Shown here in pieces: positions 46,289-55,135 of a stretch of DNA of 64,000 bases; the first letter of the stretch is position 1, and the number at the start of each line of letters is the position of its first letter. This DNA is from SAR324 cluster bacterium (GTDB lineage: Bacteria; SAR324; NAC60-12), in NCBI GenBank assembly GCA_028281495.1, contig JANQJU010000060.1:124001-188000 (forward strand). Reading direction: 5' to 3'. Below the pieces are notes generated by a model, which was not told the origin of the DNA, did no database searches, and was given only the letters and a program-made list of their open reading frames with translations. A program made the position numbers and the translations under genes.

Positions 46289-47930
46289 AAAACCTCCTAT
46301 AAGAGTTTGGGAATACTGGAAAAAGTTTGGGATCTTTTCTGGGACCTTCATCATCATAACATTATCAAGTCTGCCTTTACACAGCAAAGAAGCGGACTCA
46401 CCGGCACTCTCGGCGTCTCCAACCATTGAGGTCAAAGAATTTAAATTGGAAGGCAATACGGTGTTTTCTGATCAGGAACTGCTCAAAATTTTAGCTCCTT
46501 TTACAGGCCAAGAACTGAGTGCAGAATCGTTGCAACAGGCTCGTCGTCAACTCACTCTGTTTTATATCCAAAGAGGTTATATCAATTCTGGAGTGCTCCT
46601 TCCTGATCAACAGGTCAAAGCTGGGGTTGTTACCCTTCAAATCTTAGAAGGCACGTTGGGGCAAGTGAATGTTAGGGGAAATGAGGGATTGGATACGGAT
46701 TATATCCGTGACCGTATTCAATCTTCGACAGAAAATGAGGTCATCAACATCAACACACTTCAGGAACGGTTGCAGGTGCTTCAGCTCAATCCCGTCATAC
46801 AACGGATCAATGCCGAACTGAAACCCAGCAGTCAATTGAGCAAGGGAATTTTGGAAGTTGAGGTTTCTGAAGCCTCTCCCTATCGAGCCTATCTCCAAAT
46901 CAATAATCACCGTTCTCCAAGCATTGGATCCTTCCAAGGGATTGTGGATCTCTCACACCTGAACCTACTCGGCTGGAGCGATGTGCTTCACTTTCGATAT
47001 CGACAAACTGAGGGAGCTAAAGACGCTGCTATCGATTATCGAGTTCCCGTCACTCGCTGGGATACAACGATTTCCTTTGCAGCGGAACAAAGCGATTCTG
47101 AAGTGATTGCCGACCCTTTCAGCGAGTTGGATATTGAAAGCGAATCGGCAAGCCAAACGATCGGGATTCGGCAACCACTCTATAAAACCCCTTCATCAGA
47201 ATTGGCACTGGAGCTTCAGTACGACCAAAGGAGCAGCAAGACCTTCTTACTTGGAGAAAAGTTTTCTTTTTCACGTGGTGTTGAAAATGGAGAAAGTGAA
47301 GTGAGTGTGGCTCGATTCATTCAAGAATGGGTGGATCGGAATCGCTTGCAGGTTTTGGCACTTCGCTCGCGTTTTAGCTTCGGGCTGGATCAAGGGAATG
47401 CAACCGTCAGCGACAACGGGGATCCCGATGGGTTGTTTTCCGCATGGCTTGGCCAGTTTCAGTGGCTTCGACGTTTCTCTTTTTGGGACAGTCAGTTGCT
47501 ATTCAGAGGAGACGCCCATCTTGCCAATGATCATTTGCTGTCATTGGAACGGTTTTCCATCGGAGGCGCTAACTCAGTTCGAGGTTACCGAGAGAACCTC
47601 ATCACGGCAGATAACGGATGGGTTGCTTCATTGGAAGGCAGAATTACCATGTTCCACCTACCCTTTCCTGGAATAAGTGAAGGCATCGCCGATGGCGCAT
47701 TTCAACTTGCGATGTTTGGAGATTATGGCCGGGGATGGAACGCCACAGGAACGCATCCGGAACCAGATTTCTTGGCCAGTTTGGGATTGGGACTCCGTTG
47801 GTTTCCTACCCAGCGTACTTTTGCTGAATTGTATTGGGCTAATGCCCATCAAGATATCGAAGTCACCGACGATCAAGACGATCCGCAAGATCGAGGCATT
47901 CATCTCAATATTCGGATTCAGGCCTTATGA
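46269..47930 (+). CDS. TpsB outer-membrane transporter (ShlB/FhaC/HecB family)
   Basis: This 553-residue protein is the pore for the neighbouring TPS exoprotein. A hydrophobic export signal lies at about 20-42. Then come two POTRA domains (FKLEGNTVFSDQELLKILAP, QARRQLTLFYIQRGYINSGV) and a 16-strand barrel. The conserved tip loop is GGANSVRGYRENL. The start is ATG 46269, with no clear ribosome binding site. It overlaps by 20 bp the start of the oppositely oriented DUF928 gene, so both 5' ends lie inside each other's leader. Confidence 0.9.
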   Translation: MNLKIGIKPPIRVWEYWKKFGIFSGTFIIITLSSLPLHSKEADSPALSASPTIEVKEFKLEGNTVFSDQELLKILAPFTGQELSAESLQQARRQLTLFYIQRGYINSGVLLPDQQVKAGVVTLQILEGTLGQVNVRGNEGLDTDYIRDRIQSSTENEVININTLQERLQVLQLNPVIQRINAELKPSSQLSKGILEVEVSEASPYRAYLQINNHRSPSIGSFQGIVDLSHLNLLGWSDVLHFRYRQTEGAKDAAIDYRVPVTRWDTTISFAAEQSDSEVIADPFSELDIESESASQTIGIRQPLYKTPSSELALELQYDQRSSKTFLLGEKFSFSRGVENGESEVSVARFIQEWVDRNRLQVLALRSRFSFGLDQGNATVSDNGDPDGLFSAWLGQFQWLRRFSFWDSQLLFRGDAHLANDHLLSLERFSIGGANSVRGYRENLITADNGWVASLEGRITMFHLPFPGISEGIADGAFQLAMFGDYGRGWNATGTHPEPDFLASLGLGLRWFPTQRTFAELYWANAHQDIEVTDDQDDPQDRGIHLNIRIQAL

Positions 47931-47988
47931 CTTTATATGAGAGAATTTAATTACGCTTTTCTAATGAACTTCCTCAACTAGGCACATC

Positions 47989-50367
47989 ATGCAAACCCTA
48001 ACAACAGATCCAATCACCGGAAAACGAAACCTGTCCCGTCCATTGGTCATGGCCTTGGTATGGAGCCATCTTGTGTTTTTTTCCATCATGGGTTTGCGCA
48101 CTTGGGGACAACTGCAATGGCTGGAAATGTTGGTGTATGACGTGATGATGATGCTCAGCTTAGAAAGTGAAGAGCCAGACCCGCGCATCACCATGTTGTG
48201 GTACACCGATGATGATATTCAAAAACTAGGATGGCCGTTGTCTGATAAATACTTGGCAGATGTGTATGAAAAATTATTAGAGCAAAAGCCCCGCGTCGTA
48301 GGAATGGATATGTTTCGCGATATGCCGGTCGCCTCGAAGGACGGGGTCGATCATTTCCCCCGGCTGGAAAACATATTCAAAACGAACCGCAACATCATAG
48401 CGATCACGCGAGTTGCACAAGGTAGTGGACCCCGTGTAGCTCCACCTGTAATCTTAGAAGGCACCGATCAGGTAGGGTTCAACGATGTGTTACCCGATGC
48501 TGGAATCATCCGGCGTTCACTGCTTTTTATGCAGGATGAAAACAACTTTTATGAATCGTTCTCATGGATCATAGCTTTACGATATTTGGAACCAATGAAG
48601 ATTTTTCCTCAAGCCGCAGATCCTGATAGACCAGAATTGATGACATTGGGAAAATCTACTTTTTTTCCTTTGGATTCGAATGAAGGGGGATACGTGGGAT
48701 TGGATTCAGGGGGATATCAATACATGCTCAATTTTCCTAAAGCACCTGCGCCATTCAATAGCCTCACGTTGACTCAACTTTTGAATGGCGAGTTTGACCC
48801 GGCTTTGATCCGCGACAAAGTCATCGTTTTCGGATTTCAGGCAGAAAGTATTAAGGATTTTTTCTACACCCCTTACAGTCGTTGGAGCGAGACCGAACAA
48901 CGGGTACCGGGAGCTGCGGTTCATGCCCACGCGGTCAGTCAAATCTTACATATGGCATTGGATGGAACCCCGTTGCGGCAAAGCCCCAGTGAATCGGCAG
49001 ACCACATTTGGATTTGGTTTTGGTGTGTGGCTGGGGGGTTGGCTTGTTTGTGGAGAAAACCCGTTTGGGCCTTCTTCCTTATTGTATTGGGAGTCGCTGT
49101 TGTGATTGGAGGTGGGTCGTACTTCGCCTTTGTAGAATATTGGTGGATACCGGTTGTGCCTCCCTTGATCGGTTGGGTTGTCTCCAGTGGATTGAGCGAA
49201 CAATCGATTGCACAATATGAGGCTCTGGAAAGCTTACGCCGTGAGAACCACCTCAAGTCGCAGTATAACAAGCAATTAGAAATACAAGTGGCAGAGCGAA
49301 CTAAGGAACTCAACGAAGCTTTGATTCAAGTGGAAGATCAAAACCGCGAGTTGAATCGAATGAATGGGTTCATTCGAAAGACATTTGGCCGCTATCTCTC
49401 AGACGACATTGTGCATCAAATTTTGGATGCTCCTGAAGGCATCCAGATTGGCGGAGAGCGCCGGGAGTTGACCATATTAATGGCAGACATTCGCGGTTTC
49501 TCCGCGATTTCTGAACGAGTGCCACCAGAAACAGTGGTCGCTATGATCAACGTATTTTTGGAAAAGATGACCGCCATCATCCTCGAATATGAAGGCACAA
49601 TCGACGAAATCTTAGGCGATGCGTTGCTTCTGATCTTTGGTGCTCCTATCAAGCACGACGATGATCCCGAGCGTGCTGTGGCTTGTGCTATTGCGATGCA
49701 ACGTGCCATTCCAGAAGTGAATTCTATTCTCAAAGGAAAAGGCTTTCCTGAAATCGCCATCGGTGTGGGGATCAATACCGGAGAAGTCATTGTGGGCAAT
49801 ATTGGATCTCAGCAACGCACGAAATACGGAATTGTAGGTCCTAATGTGAATCTCACAGCTCGTATCGAATCCTACACGGTGGGTGGCCAGATTTTGATTT
49901 CTCCCAATACCGCCGCAGCTTGTTCTCCTCACTTAAAGGTGGGTCGCCAGTTGGAAGTTCGTCCTAAAGGTATCAAGGAACCCATCACCATTTCTGAGGT
50001 GATCGGCATTGGTGGGAAATATGACATTTCTATGCCACCACAAGCTGATGTTGAGTGGCATACACTGTCTCAAAATGTGATCGTTCGTTTTTCACTGCTT
50101 TCTGGCAAGCATGCCTCCGATGATGTGGTAGAAGGCAAGCTGATAAAAATGTCCGAGACTGCCGCACAATTAGAAGTGAATCAGAGTTTGGAATCTCTCA
50201 CCAATCTTAAAATGCTCTCCTACACTCGTAAAGACAATGAGATTCCTTTAGACGTCTATGCCAAAGTCATCGAAATGGTCTCCGAGGAACCCCCTCTTGC
50301 ACAAGTCGATTTCACTTCCATTCCCCCAGAGGCCGAGCCGTATCTCGATCAGTTGTATCAGGCTTGA
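47989..50367 (+). CDS. CHASE2 class III cyclase, possible guanylate cyclase, with C-terminal PilZ-like region
   Basis: 792 residues. An extracytoplasmic CHASE2 sensor (about 40-330) is followed by three transmembrane helices (about 335-405), a coiled coil and a class III cyclase domain (about 490-660). Both metal aspartates are present (LMADIRGFS and LGDALLLIFG), as are VN and AR in NVNLTARIE. The base-recognition lysine is glutamate (IDEILGD) and the partner Asp/Thr is glycine (TKYGIVG), suggesting GTP rather than ATP. The last 110 residues (IVRFSLL, GKLIKMSETAAQLEV) recall a degenerate PilZ domain. It follows the TpsB gene by 58 bp. Confidence 0.88.
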   Translation: MQTLTTDPITGKRNLSRPLVMALVWSHLVFFSIMGLRTWGQLQWLEMLVYDVMMMLSLESEEPDPRITMLWYTDDDIQKLGWPLSDKYLADVYEKLLEQKPRVVGMDMFRDMPVASKDGVDHFPRLENIFKTNRNIIAITRVAQGSGPRVAPPVILEGTDQVGFNDVLPDAGIIRRSLLFMQDENNFYESFSWIIALRYLEPMKIFPQAADPDRPELMTLGKSTFFPLDSNEGGYVGLDSGGYQYMLNFPKAPAPFNSLTLTQLLNGEFDPALIRDKVIVFGFQAESIKDFFYTPYSRWSETEQRVPGAAVHAHAVSQILHMALDGTPLRQSPSESADHIWIWFWCVAGGLACLWRKPVWAFFLIVLGVAVVIGGGSYFAFVEYWWIPVVPPLIGWVVSSGLSEQSIAQYEALESLRRENHLKSQYNKQLEIQVAERTKELNEALIQVEDQNRELNRMNGFIRKTFGRYLSDDIVHQILDAPEGIQIGGERRELTILMADIRGFSAISERVPPETVVAMINVFLEKMTAIILEYEGTIDEILGDALLLIFGAPIKHDDDPERAVACAIAMQRAIPEVNSILKGKGFPEIAIGVGINTGEVIVGNIGSQQRTKYGIVGPNVNLTARIESYTVGGQILISPNTAAACSPHLKVGRQLEVRPKGIKEPITISEVIGIGGKYDISMPPQADVEWHTLSQNVIVRFSLLSGKHASDDVVEGKLIKMSETAAQLEVNQSLESLTNLKMLSYTRKDNEIPLDVYAKVIEMVSEEPPLAQVDFTSIPPEAEPYLDQLYQA

Positions 50368-50398
50368 AAATCCCTGTACCCAACAACCCTTAGCCCCA

Positions 50399-52621
50399 TC
50401 AGGCTAGTGCACTTTCGTTCCCAGAATCTAGGACGAAAAAACAGGAACTTTTGACCTGTTGTACAATAAACAGAAGATTCTCTTTATCCACCTTATCGGA
50501 TAGCCCGAAAATATTGAGATCGGCACGTGGAGCACGTTCGAGAAAAGGCATGAACGGTCCGTATTCCACTTGGAGTTCGTATCGTTTGGGCATTCGGGTT
50601 ACTTCCATGAGGCCTTCAAGGTAGGCTTGCGCGACCGGCAAATGTTGGGCTTCCGAAATACGACTTAAGACTTTGAGATCCGCATTCCAATTGGTCATCA
50701 ATTGATAGGCAAGCAACAAAGGCAAATCCAAGTTGCTCAGGTTGAAACTAAAATGCCAGCGTGGAGATTGATCTCGTATCCATAGGTTGAGCGTCTGTTC
50801 TTTTCCTAGAATTGTTTCGGGATGCACCGCATAAAACACGACTCCCACTTTGGATTTCTTGGCAATTTCAAGAGTTTGTTGCAACTCATCTTGAGAGCGG
50901 TCTCGAATGTCAACAAAGATAATATTCGGACGAGACAAAGTTCCAGACAACACGTCTACTGTGGTTTCCAACCCTGTGCTGTAGTCGGAAGATTCGATGA
51001 TAGAAGCTGTTGCAAAAACCCCAGCTTGATGCAGATCACTGATAGATTGATTCAATCCGATCAAAGGCAAGATATCCCGATCCCTTAAATAGGCCATCAC
51101 TTGCACCGAACCTTGAGGAGAAAGCAACGACTTGAGCAAACGGAAATAGCCGTCTAACTGAGTTCGACGTTCGATCGGCAACAGGAGATCCGGTTTCCAG
51201 GCTCGAGGTCCAATCTTTCCAGTGCTGCGAACCACCTTCTTGGCGGCCCAGTTCACTATGCCAACAAACACCCCTCCGTGAATCGTCTCCCAAGGTGTGT
51301 CCAAACCTTTCGTGTTGAGATACACGTAGATTCCAATACTCACCAAAATCGTGACCAACCCCCAAAACGGACTGATAATGAGAATGGCTGACATACACGC
51401 AAAGCTTCCAAACAAAGGAATCCACCAAGGTAATGGAAGGCTCGGCCGGAAACTCACCATTTTCAAATTTTGTTCAATCAGCAAAATGGTATTGACGGTG
51501 AAGTAAGTCAGCAAAAAACAAATCGTGACAAACAAAGCCAACACATTCAAATCGCCTGCCGAAAGTGCGATTAATACCAATGCAGCAGTAAACAATAAGG
51601 CACTTCGAGGCTCATTACCTTGCAACCGACCAAAGAAGTTTCCAAAGGGAACAATTCGGTGTTGTCCCAACGATTGCAATACACGCGGTCCAACTGTCAG
51701 TGAACTCAACCCCGCATTAAAACAAGAGGCCAACACACCAATGGTTACTCCGGTATTCCATATCGATTTGTCTGCCGCGACGGTTAAGTTACCTTTCAGG
51801 GCTTCTGGCGAAGCGACAACGGCATACCAAACTGCTAGAGAAATATAGATTAATAAAGTCGTACCCCAGGCCGCTAAAGTTCCTACTGGAATACTCCACC
51901 GCGGTTTCTTTAGGTTTCCTGATAAAGTGGAACCAACCATCACATCCGTGGCTGCTGGAAAAAAGATCGCAAACATGATCCAGAAAGAACCATATTCAAA
52001 ATCTCCGATAAATTGAGGTGTTTCCAATTGAGGGAGTTCCAGCAATCCGCCAAACATGCACCCCAAAGCTAAAACCCCCCCAAACATCACTATCGTTTGT
52101 AAACGAACTGCCAGGCCCGTGCTCACATAAGAGACAATAACCATCACCGCATACACTCCCAAGATCACTAAAGCGGCATGATGCGACGGAAATAAGTATT
52201 TCCAAGCTTCCATGAAACCATAAATATACATGGCGGAAGCAAAGGTTTGTGCCAAATAAAACTGAATACCGACACTCCCTCCAACCTCCAAACCCAAACT
52301 TTGGCTGACAATGGAAAACACCCCACCCGCCCCTAAGCGAATATTGGTCACTATGGAAGATATACAAAGTGCTGTGGTCCCTGTGATGAGATAGGCGGTT
52401 AGTATGATCAGTATGGTTCCTCCCAAACCGGCGTTGCCCACAACCCAGCCCAAGCGTAGGTACATGATCACACCAAGGATGTTGAGCACCGTAGGCAGGT
52501 AGACGCCAAACACGGTCCCAAATTGTTTATTGGCGAGTTGGGTGACTTCGCCCGCAGCGACATTTTCGTCGATCGTATATTGAGGGGTGGTTTCTGATGA
52601 AGCGTTGTCAGAGGTTTTCAT
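50399..52621 (-). CDS. Cation-chloride-cotransporter-like permease (APC superfamily)
   Basis: This 740-residue permease has about 12 membrane helices in the first 470 residues. The opening TVFGVYLPTVLNILGVIMYL and later GGVFSIVSQSLGLEVGGSVG match the SLC12/cation-chloride cotransporter branch of the amino acid/polyamine/organocation superfamily. A soluble C-terminal domain (about 270 residues) is also typical. It would move K+ or Na+ with Cl-, or an amino acid, across the inner membrane. Its gene converges on the cyclase gene with 31 bp between stops. Confidence 0.87.
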   Translation of the reverse strand: MKTSDNASSETTPQYTIDENVAAGEVTQLANKQFGTVFGVYLPTVLNILGVIMYLRLGWVVGNAGLGGTILIILTAYLITGTTALCISSIVTNIRLGAGGVFSIVSQSLGLEVGGSVGIQFYLAQTFASAMYIYGFMEAWKYLFPSHHAALVILGVYAVMVIVSYVSTGLAVRLQTIVMFGGVLALGCMFGGLLELPQLETPQFIGDFEYGSFWIMFAIFFPAATDVMVGSTLSGNLKKPRWSIPVGTLAAWGTTLLIYISLAVWYAVVASPEALKGNLTVAADKSIWNTGVTIGVLASCFNAGLSSLTVGPRVLQSLGQHRIVPFGNFFGRLQGNEPRSALLFTAALVLIALSAGDLNVLALFVTICFLLTYFTVNTILLIEQNLKMVSFRPSLPLPWWIPLFGSFACMSAILIISPFWGLVTILVSIGIYVYLNTKGLDTPWETIHGGVFVGIVNWAAKKVVRSTGKIGPRAWKPDLLLPIERRTQLDGYFRLLKSLLSPQGSVQVMAYLRDRDILPLIGLNQSISDLHQAGVFATASIIESSDYSTGLETTVDVLSGTLSRPNIIFVDIRDRSQDELQQTLEIAKKSKVGVVFYAVHPETILGKEQTLNLWIRDQSPRWHFSFNLSNLDLPLLLAYQLMTNWNADLKVLSRISEAQHLPVAQAYLEGLMEVTRMPKRYELQVEYGPFMPFLERAPRADLNIFGLSDKVDKENLLFIVQQVKSSCFFVLDSGNESALA

Positions 52622-52679
52622 ATCTTCCTTAAATCAAACTGGTATTGAATACTAAAATAAACGCCTCTGTTTTAGCGAG

Positions 52680-52751
52680 TTTGATCAATGATGCAAGGGG
52701 GTTGCCTCTTGAACAATTAAAGTATGGCTGATAAGCTTTTTTGATCAATGA
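52680..52751. promoter_or_regulatory. Two identical TTTGATCAATGA elements 60 bp apart
   Basis: The 12-mer TTTGATCAATGA, containing the palindrome TTGATCAA, occurs at 52680-52691 and again at 52740-52751. Both copies lie between the divergent permease and lipoprotein genes. Exact copy and spacing suggest a shared operator, but no known binding protein is identified. Confidence 0.4.
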
Positions 52752-52807
52752 ATCTTGACAAAATGTTTTTACGATCGACTACTCAACTCTAATCGTATAG
52801 AGGCACT

Positions 52808-53413
52808 ATGAAAACGATCAAACTGACCCTTATCTTTTTAATTGGAATGGCCCTGATTGGATGCTCTGGGGATGATTCTAATAACAGCAATTCTTCCAAC
52901 ACCAGTCCTGATGTGACCGCAGAATCCACCGATGTGGAATCTGATACCGATTCCACAAATACTGCTCAGACCGATGCAACTGAAAGCACCGATGATCAAG
53001 ACATTCAATCTCAAGAAACGGAGCTGATCAATTTACATGTACCTTTGGACGCCCCTCAAAACTTTTCAATTTTTCGAACCGGAATTCTGGACCGAGATGT
53101 TCAAATGAATTGGGATGCAGTTGACAAAGCGTTATCTTACAACGTTTATCGGTATGACACACAGCTAGAAAATTTCGTAAATATTGCTTCCGTCGAAGCA
53201 ACCGAGTATTTGGATAAATTTGTGGCAACCAACCAAGCTCAACAGTATTATGTCACAGCAGTGGATGAGCTAGGTTTGGAAGGTAACACCACTGAGATCC
53301 GAACCGTTTCTCCGTTTACCGAACCCGGTGGCACCCCTAAAGTCATTGGACCGTGCCCAGCAACTCAGGTCGATACGAGTGGCTCGGTCCAAAACCTGTC
53401 CTTTTCGTGTTAA
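52808..53413 (+). CDS. Lipoprotein with fibronectin-III-like domain
   Basis: This 201-residue protein has a lipoprotein signal with lipobox LIGC at residues 16-19. A serine/threonine/aspartate-rich spacer follows to about 75, then a fibronectin type III-like domain (VQMNWDAVDKALSYNVYR, QQYYVTAVDELGLEGN). Two cysteines lie in the C-terminal tail. It is likely an outer-membrane or periplasmic lipoprotein for binding or display. The next gene is a STAS protein, without an obvious tie. Confidence 0.8.
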   Translation: MKTIKLTLIFLIGMALIGCSGDDSNNSNSSNTSPDVTAESTDVESDTDSTNTAQTDATESTDDQDIQSQETELINLHVPLDAPQNFSIFRTGILDRDVQMNWDAVDKALSYNVYRYDTQLENFVNIASVEATEYLDKFVATNQAQQYYVTAVDELGLEGNTTEIRTVSPFTEPGGTPKVIGPCPATQVDTSGSVQNLSFSC

Positions 53414-53460
53414 GGCCGACATGGAATGTTTGTTAACTTTTCACAAAGAGAGTGAATGAT

Positions 53461-53814
53461 ATGAAAATTTCGCATCGCCTCGTTGATGATATTTATGTTT
53501 TTGATATCATAGGAGATTTTTTTACTGATGATTCCGAAAAAGTGGAACACTATATCCAACCTTTTTTACAAGACGATGGAGTTTTAAAAATTTTGTTTAA
53601 TTGTGAACAAGTCGATTACATCGATTCATTTGGTATGGGCCTGCTCGTACACGCACACAAAGAACTCGGTAAGCGGAGAGGTTTCTTTGGGATCTGTAAT
53701 CCCAACGATACAATCATGGATGTCCTTGAATCAGTCGGATTGAATAGTATGTTGAATTTTTATGCCACAGAAGCAGACGCAGTCATGGTCCTAAATAAAA
53801 GTAAAACAAATTGA
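53461..53814 (+). CDS. STAS-domain anti-sigma-factor antagonist-like protein
   Basis: 117 residues from ATG 53461; a GTG three codons earlier is also possible. The SpoIIAA-like fold shows in YVFDIIGDF, ILFNCEQVDYIDSFGMGLL and ICNPNDTIMDVLESVG. The serine of the DSFG motif is the usual phosphorylation site. No anti-sigma kinase lies next to it, so the partner is unknown. Confidence 0.85.
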   Translation: MKISHRLVDDIYVFDIIGDFFTDDSEKVEHYIQPFLQDDGVLKILFNCEQVDYIDSFGMGLLVHAHKELGKRRGFFGICNPNDTIMDVLESVGLNSMLNFYATEADAVMVLNKSKTN

Positions 53815-53846
53815 GTCAAGCCTTGCCTACTTTCCCATAAATTTCT

Positions 53847-53877
53847 AAGCTGCATGAGAAATTCACTCATGCAGCTT
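53847..53877 (+). terminator. Perfect 12-bp stem-loop after the STAS gene
   Basis: AAGCTGCATGAG pairs exactly with CTCATGCAGCTT around a 7-base loop, 33 bp after the STAS stop. There is no T-run, so it may be a transcript-stabilising hairpin rather than an intrinsic terminator. Confidence 0.55.
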
Positions 53878-53933
53878 CCCAGCTTCCTCCCAAATATCTA
53901 ACGCAACCAATCCTCGAAGTCTCATCTCCGTTT

Positions 53934-55022
53934 ATGAAAACCTTTGCATTTTTTATCACATCACACGGCTTTGGGCACACCGCAAGATGCACAGCAATCA
54001 TGGAAAGATTGCAACAAATTGACGCTAGCATTCGCTTTCATGTGTTCACTCAAACCCCCGATTGGTTTTTCAAAGACGCTTTAGGGGAGGCTGTCACCCA
54101 TCATCCAGTTTTAACGGATGTCGGTCTCGTTCAAAAGAACTCGATGGAACAAGATTTTTCTGCGTCCATGAGATTGCTAAATGAGTTTTATCCTTTTTCA
54201 GCGTCGCAGGTGGAACCTTTGGCTCAAGTCGTTTCGTCTCTTGGTTGTCATTATATCGTCTGCGATATCGCTCCATTAGGATTGGCGGTTGCCGATCAAG
54301 TGGGAATCCCATCAATCCTTATCGAAAATTTCACATGGGATTGGATCTACGCGGGTTATCTTCATCGAGACACTCGTCTTAAACAACACATCGAATATTT
54401 AGCTCAGATTTATTCACAGGCGACTTACCATATTCAAGCCCGCCCCTTTTGCCGCCCTGCCCCTGATGCCACTTTACAAACGGAGCCAGTCGCCCGCCGT
54501 CCACAAGTTTCTAGTCATGTGGTACGAGAAAAATTGGGAATCCCTGAAGAAAAATCGACCGTACTGCTTTCCATGGGTGGAACTTCTTGGAATTATCCGT
54601 TTCTTGATCAACTGTTTCATCGTGACGACCTTCAGTTTCTCATTGCGGGTGGTGCACCACAAAAACAGCAAAACAACAATGTCATTCTATTCCCCCATCG
54701 GTTCCAATTTTCTTTTCCTGACATCCTCCATGCGTCCGATGCGGCCATTGGAAAAGTGGGTTACAGCACGCTTGCAGAAGTCTACCATGCGAGACTGCCA
54801 TTCGGTTATGTGCCCCCACCAAATTTCAGGGAATCGCCGGTACTAGATAGATTCATTCAAAAACAGATGCAGGGTATATTATTCACTCAAGAGCAATATC
54901 AAAACGGACAATGGATGCAGCATTTGGACGCCCTTTTGAACCTTCCCAACGTTTCCACAAAAACAAAAAATGGTGCAGACCAAGCCGCTCAGTTTTTATG
55001 GTCCTTGCCTACTGACTTCTAA
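53934..55022 (+). CDS. Glycosyltransferase-like protein, MurG/GT28-type fold
   Basis: This 362-residue protein has a GT-B fold. The N-terminal loop is FITSHGFGHTARCTAIMERL, the glycine-rich loop of MurG-like transferases. The second Rossmann half shows STVLLSMGGTSW and KVGYSTLAEVYHARLPFGYV, a nucleotide-sugar region. The N-terminal half resembles the glycosyltransferase-like part of plant L-arabinokinase and its bacterial relatives. The acceptor is unknown. The next gene is mtnA, on the same strand. Confidence 0.8.
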   Translation: MKTFAFFITSHGFGHTARCTAIMERLQQIDASIRFHVFTQTPDWFFKDALGEAVTHHPVLTDVGLVQKNSMEQDFSASMRLLNEFYPFSASQVEPLAQVVSSLGCHYIVCDIAPLGLAVADQVGIPSILIENFTWDWIYAGYLHRDTRLKQHIEYLAQIYSQATYHIQARPFCRPAPDATLQTEPVARRPQVSSHVVREKLGIPEEKSTVLLSMGGTSWNYPFLDQLFHRDDLQFLIAGGAPQKQQNNNVILFPHRFQFSFPDILHASDAAIGKVGYSTLAEVYHARLPFGYVPPPNFRESPVLDRFIQKQMQGILFTQEQYQNGQWMQHLDALLNLPNVSTKTKNGADQAAQFLWSLPTDF

Positions 55023-55135
55023 ACTTGAGAGCCGCCTCACACCTGTTTTACAATCGCCTCCGATATCAACCCAAATGACTTCGTTGTGTCAGAAGCCTGT
55101 TTCCATTCATTTTATGAAAACCATCAGGAGATAAT

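Noticed and set aside
52740..52751. TTGATCAA as an FNR/CRP half-site pair
   Set aside because: FNR sites need four bases between TTGAT and ATCAA; here the halves overlap.
52755..52783. A sigma-70 promoter (TTGACA) before the lipoprotein gene
   Set aside because: The -35 match is perfect but no reasonable -10 lies 16-18 bases downstream.
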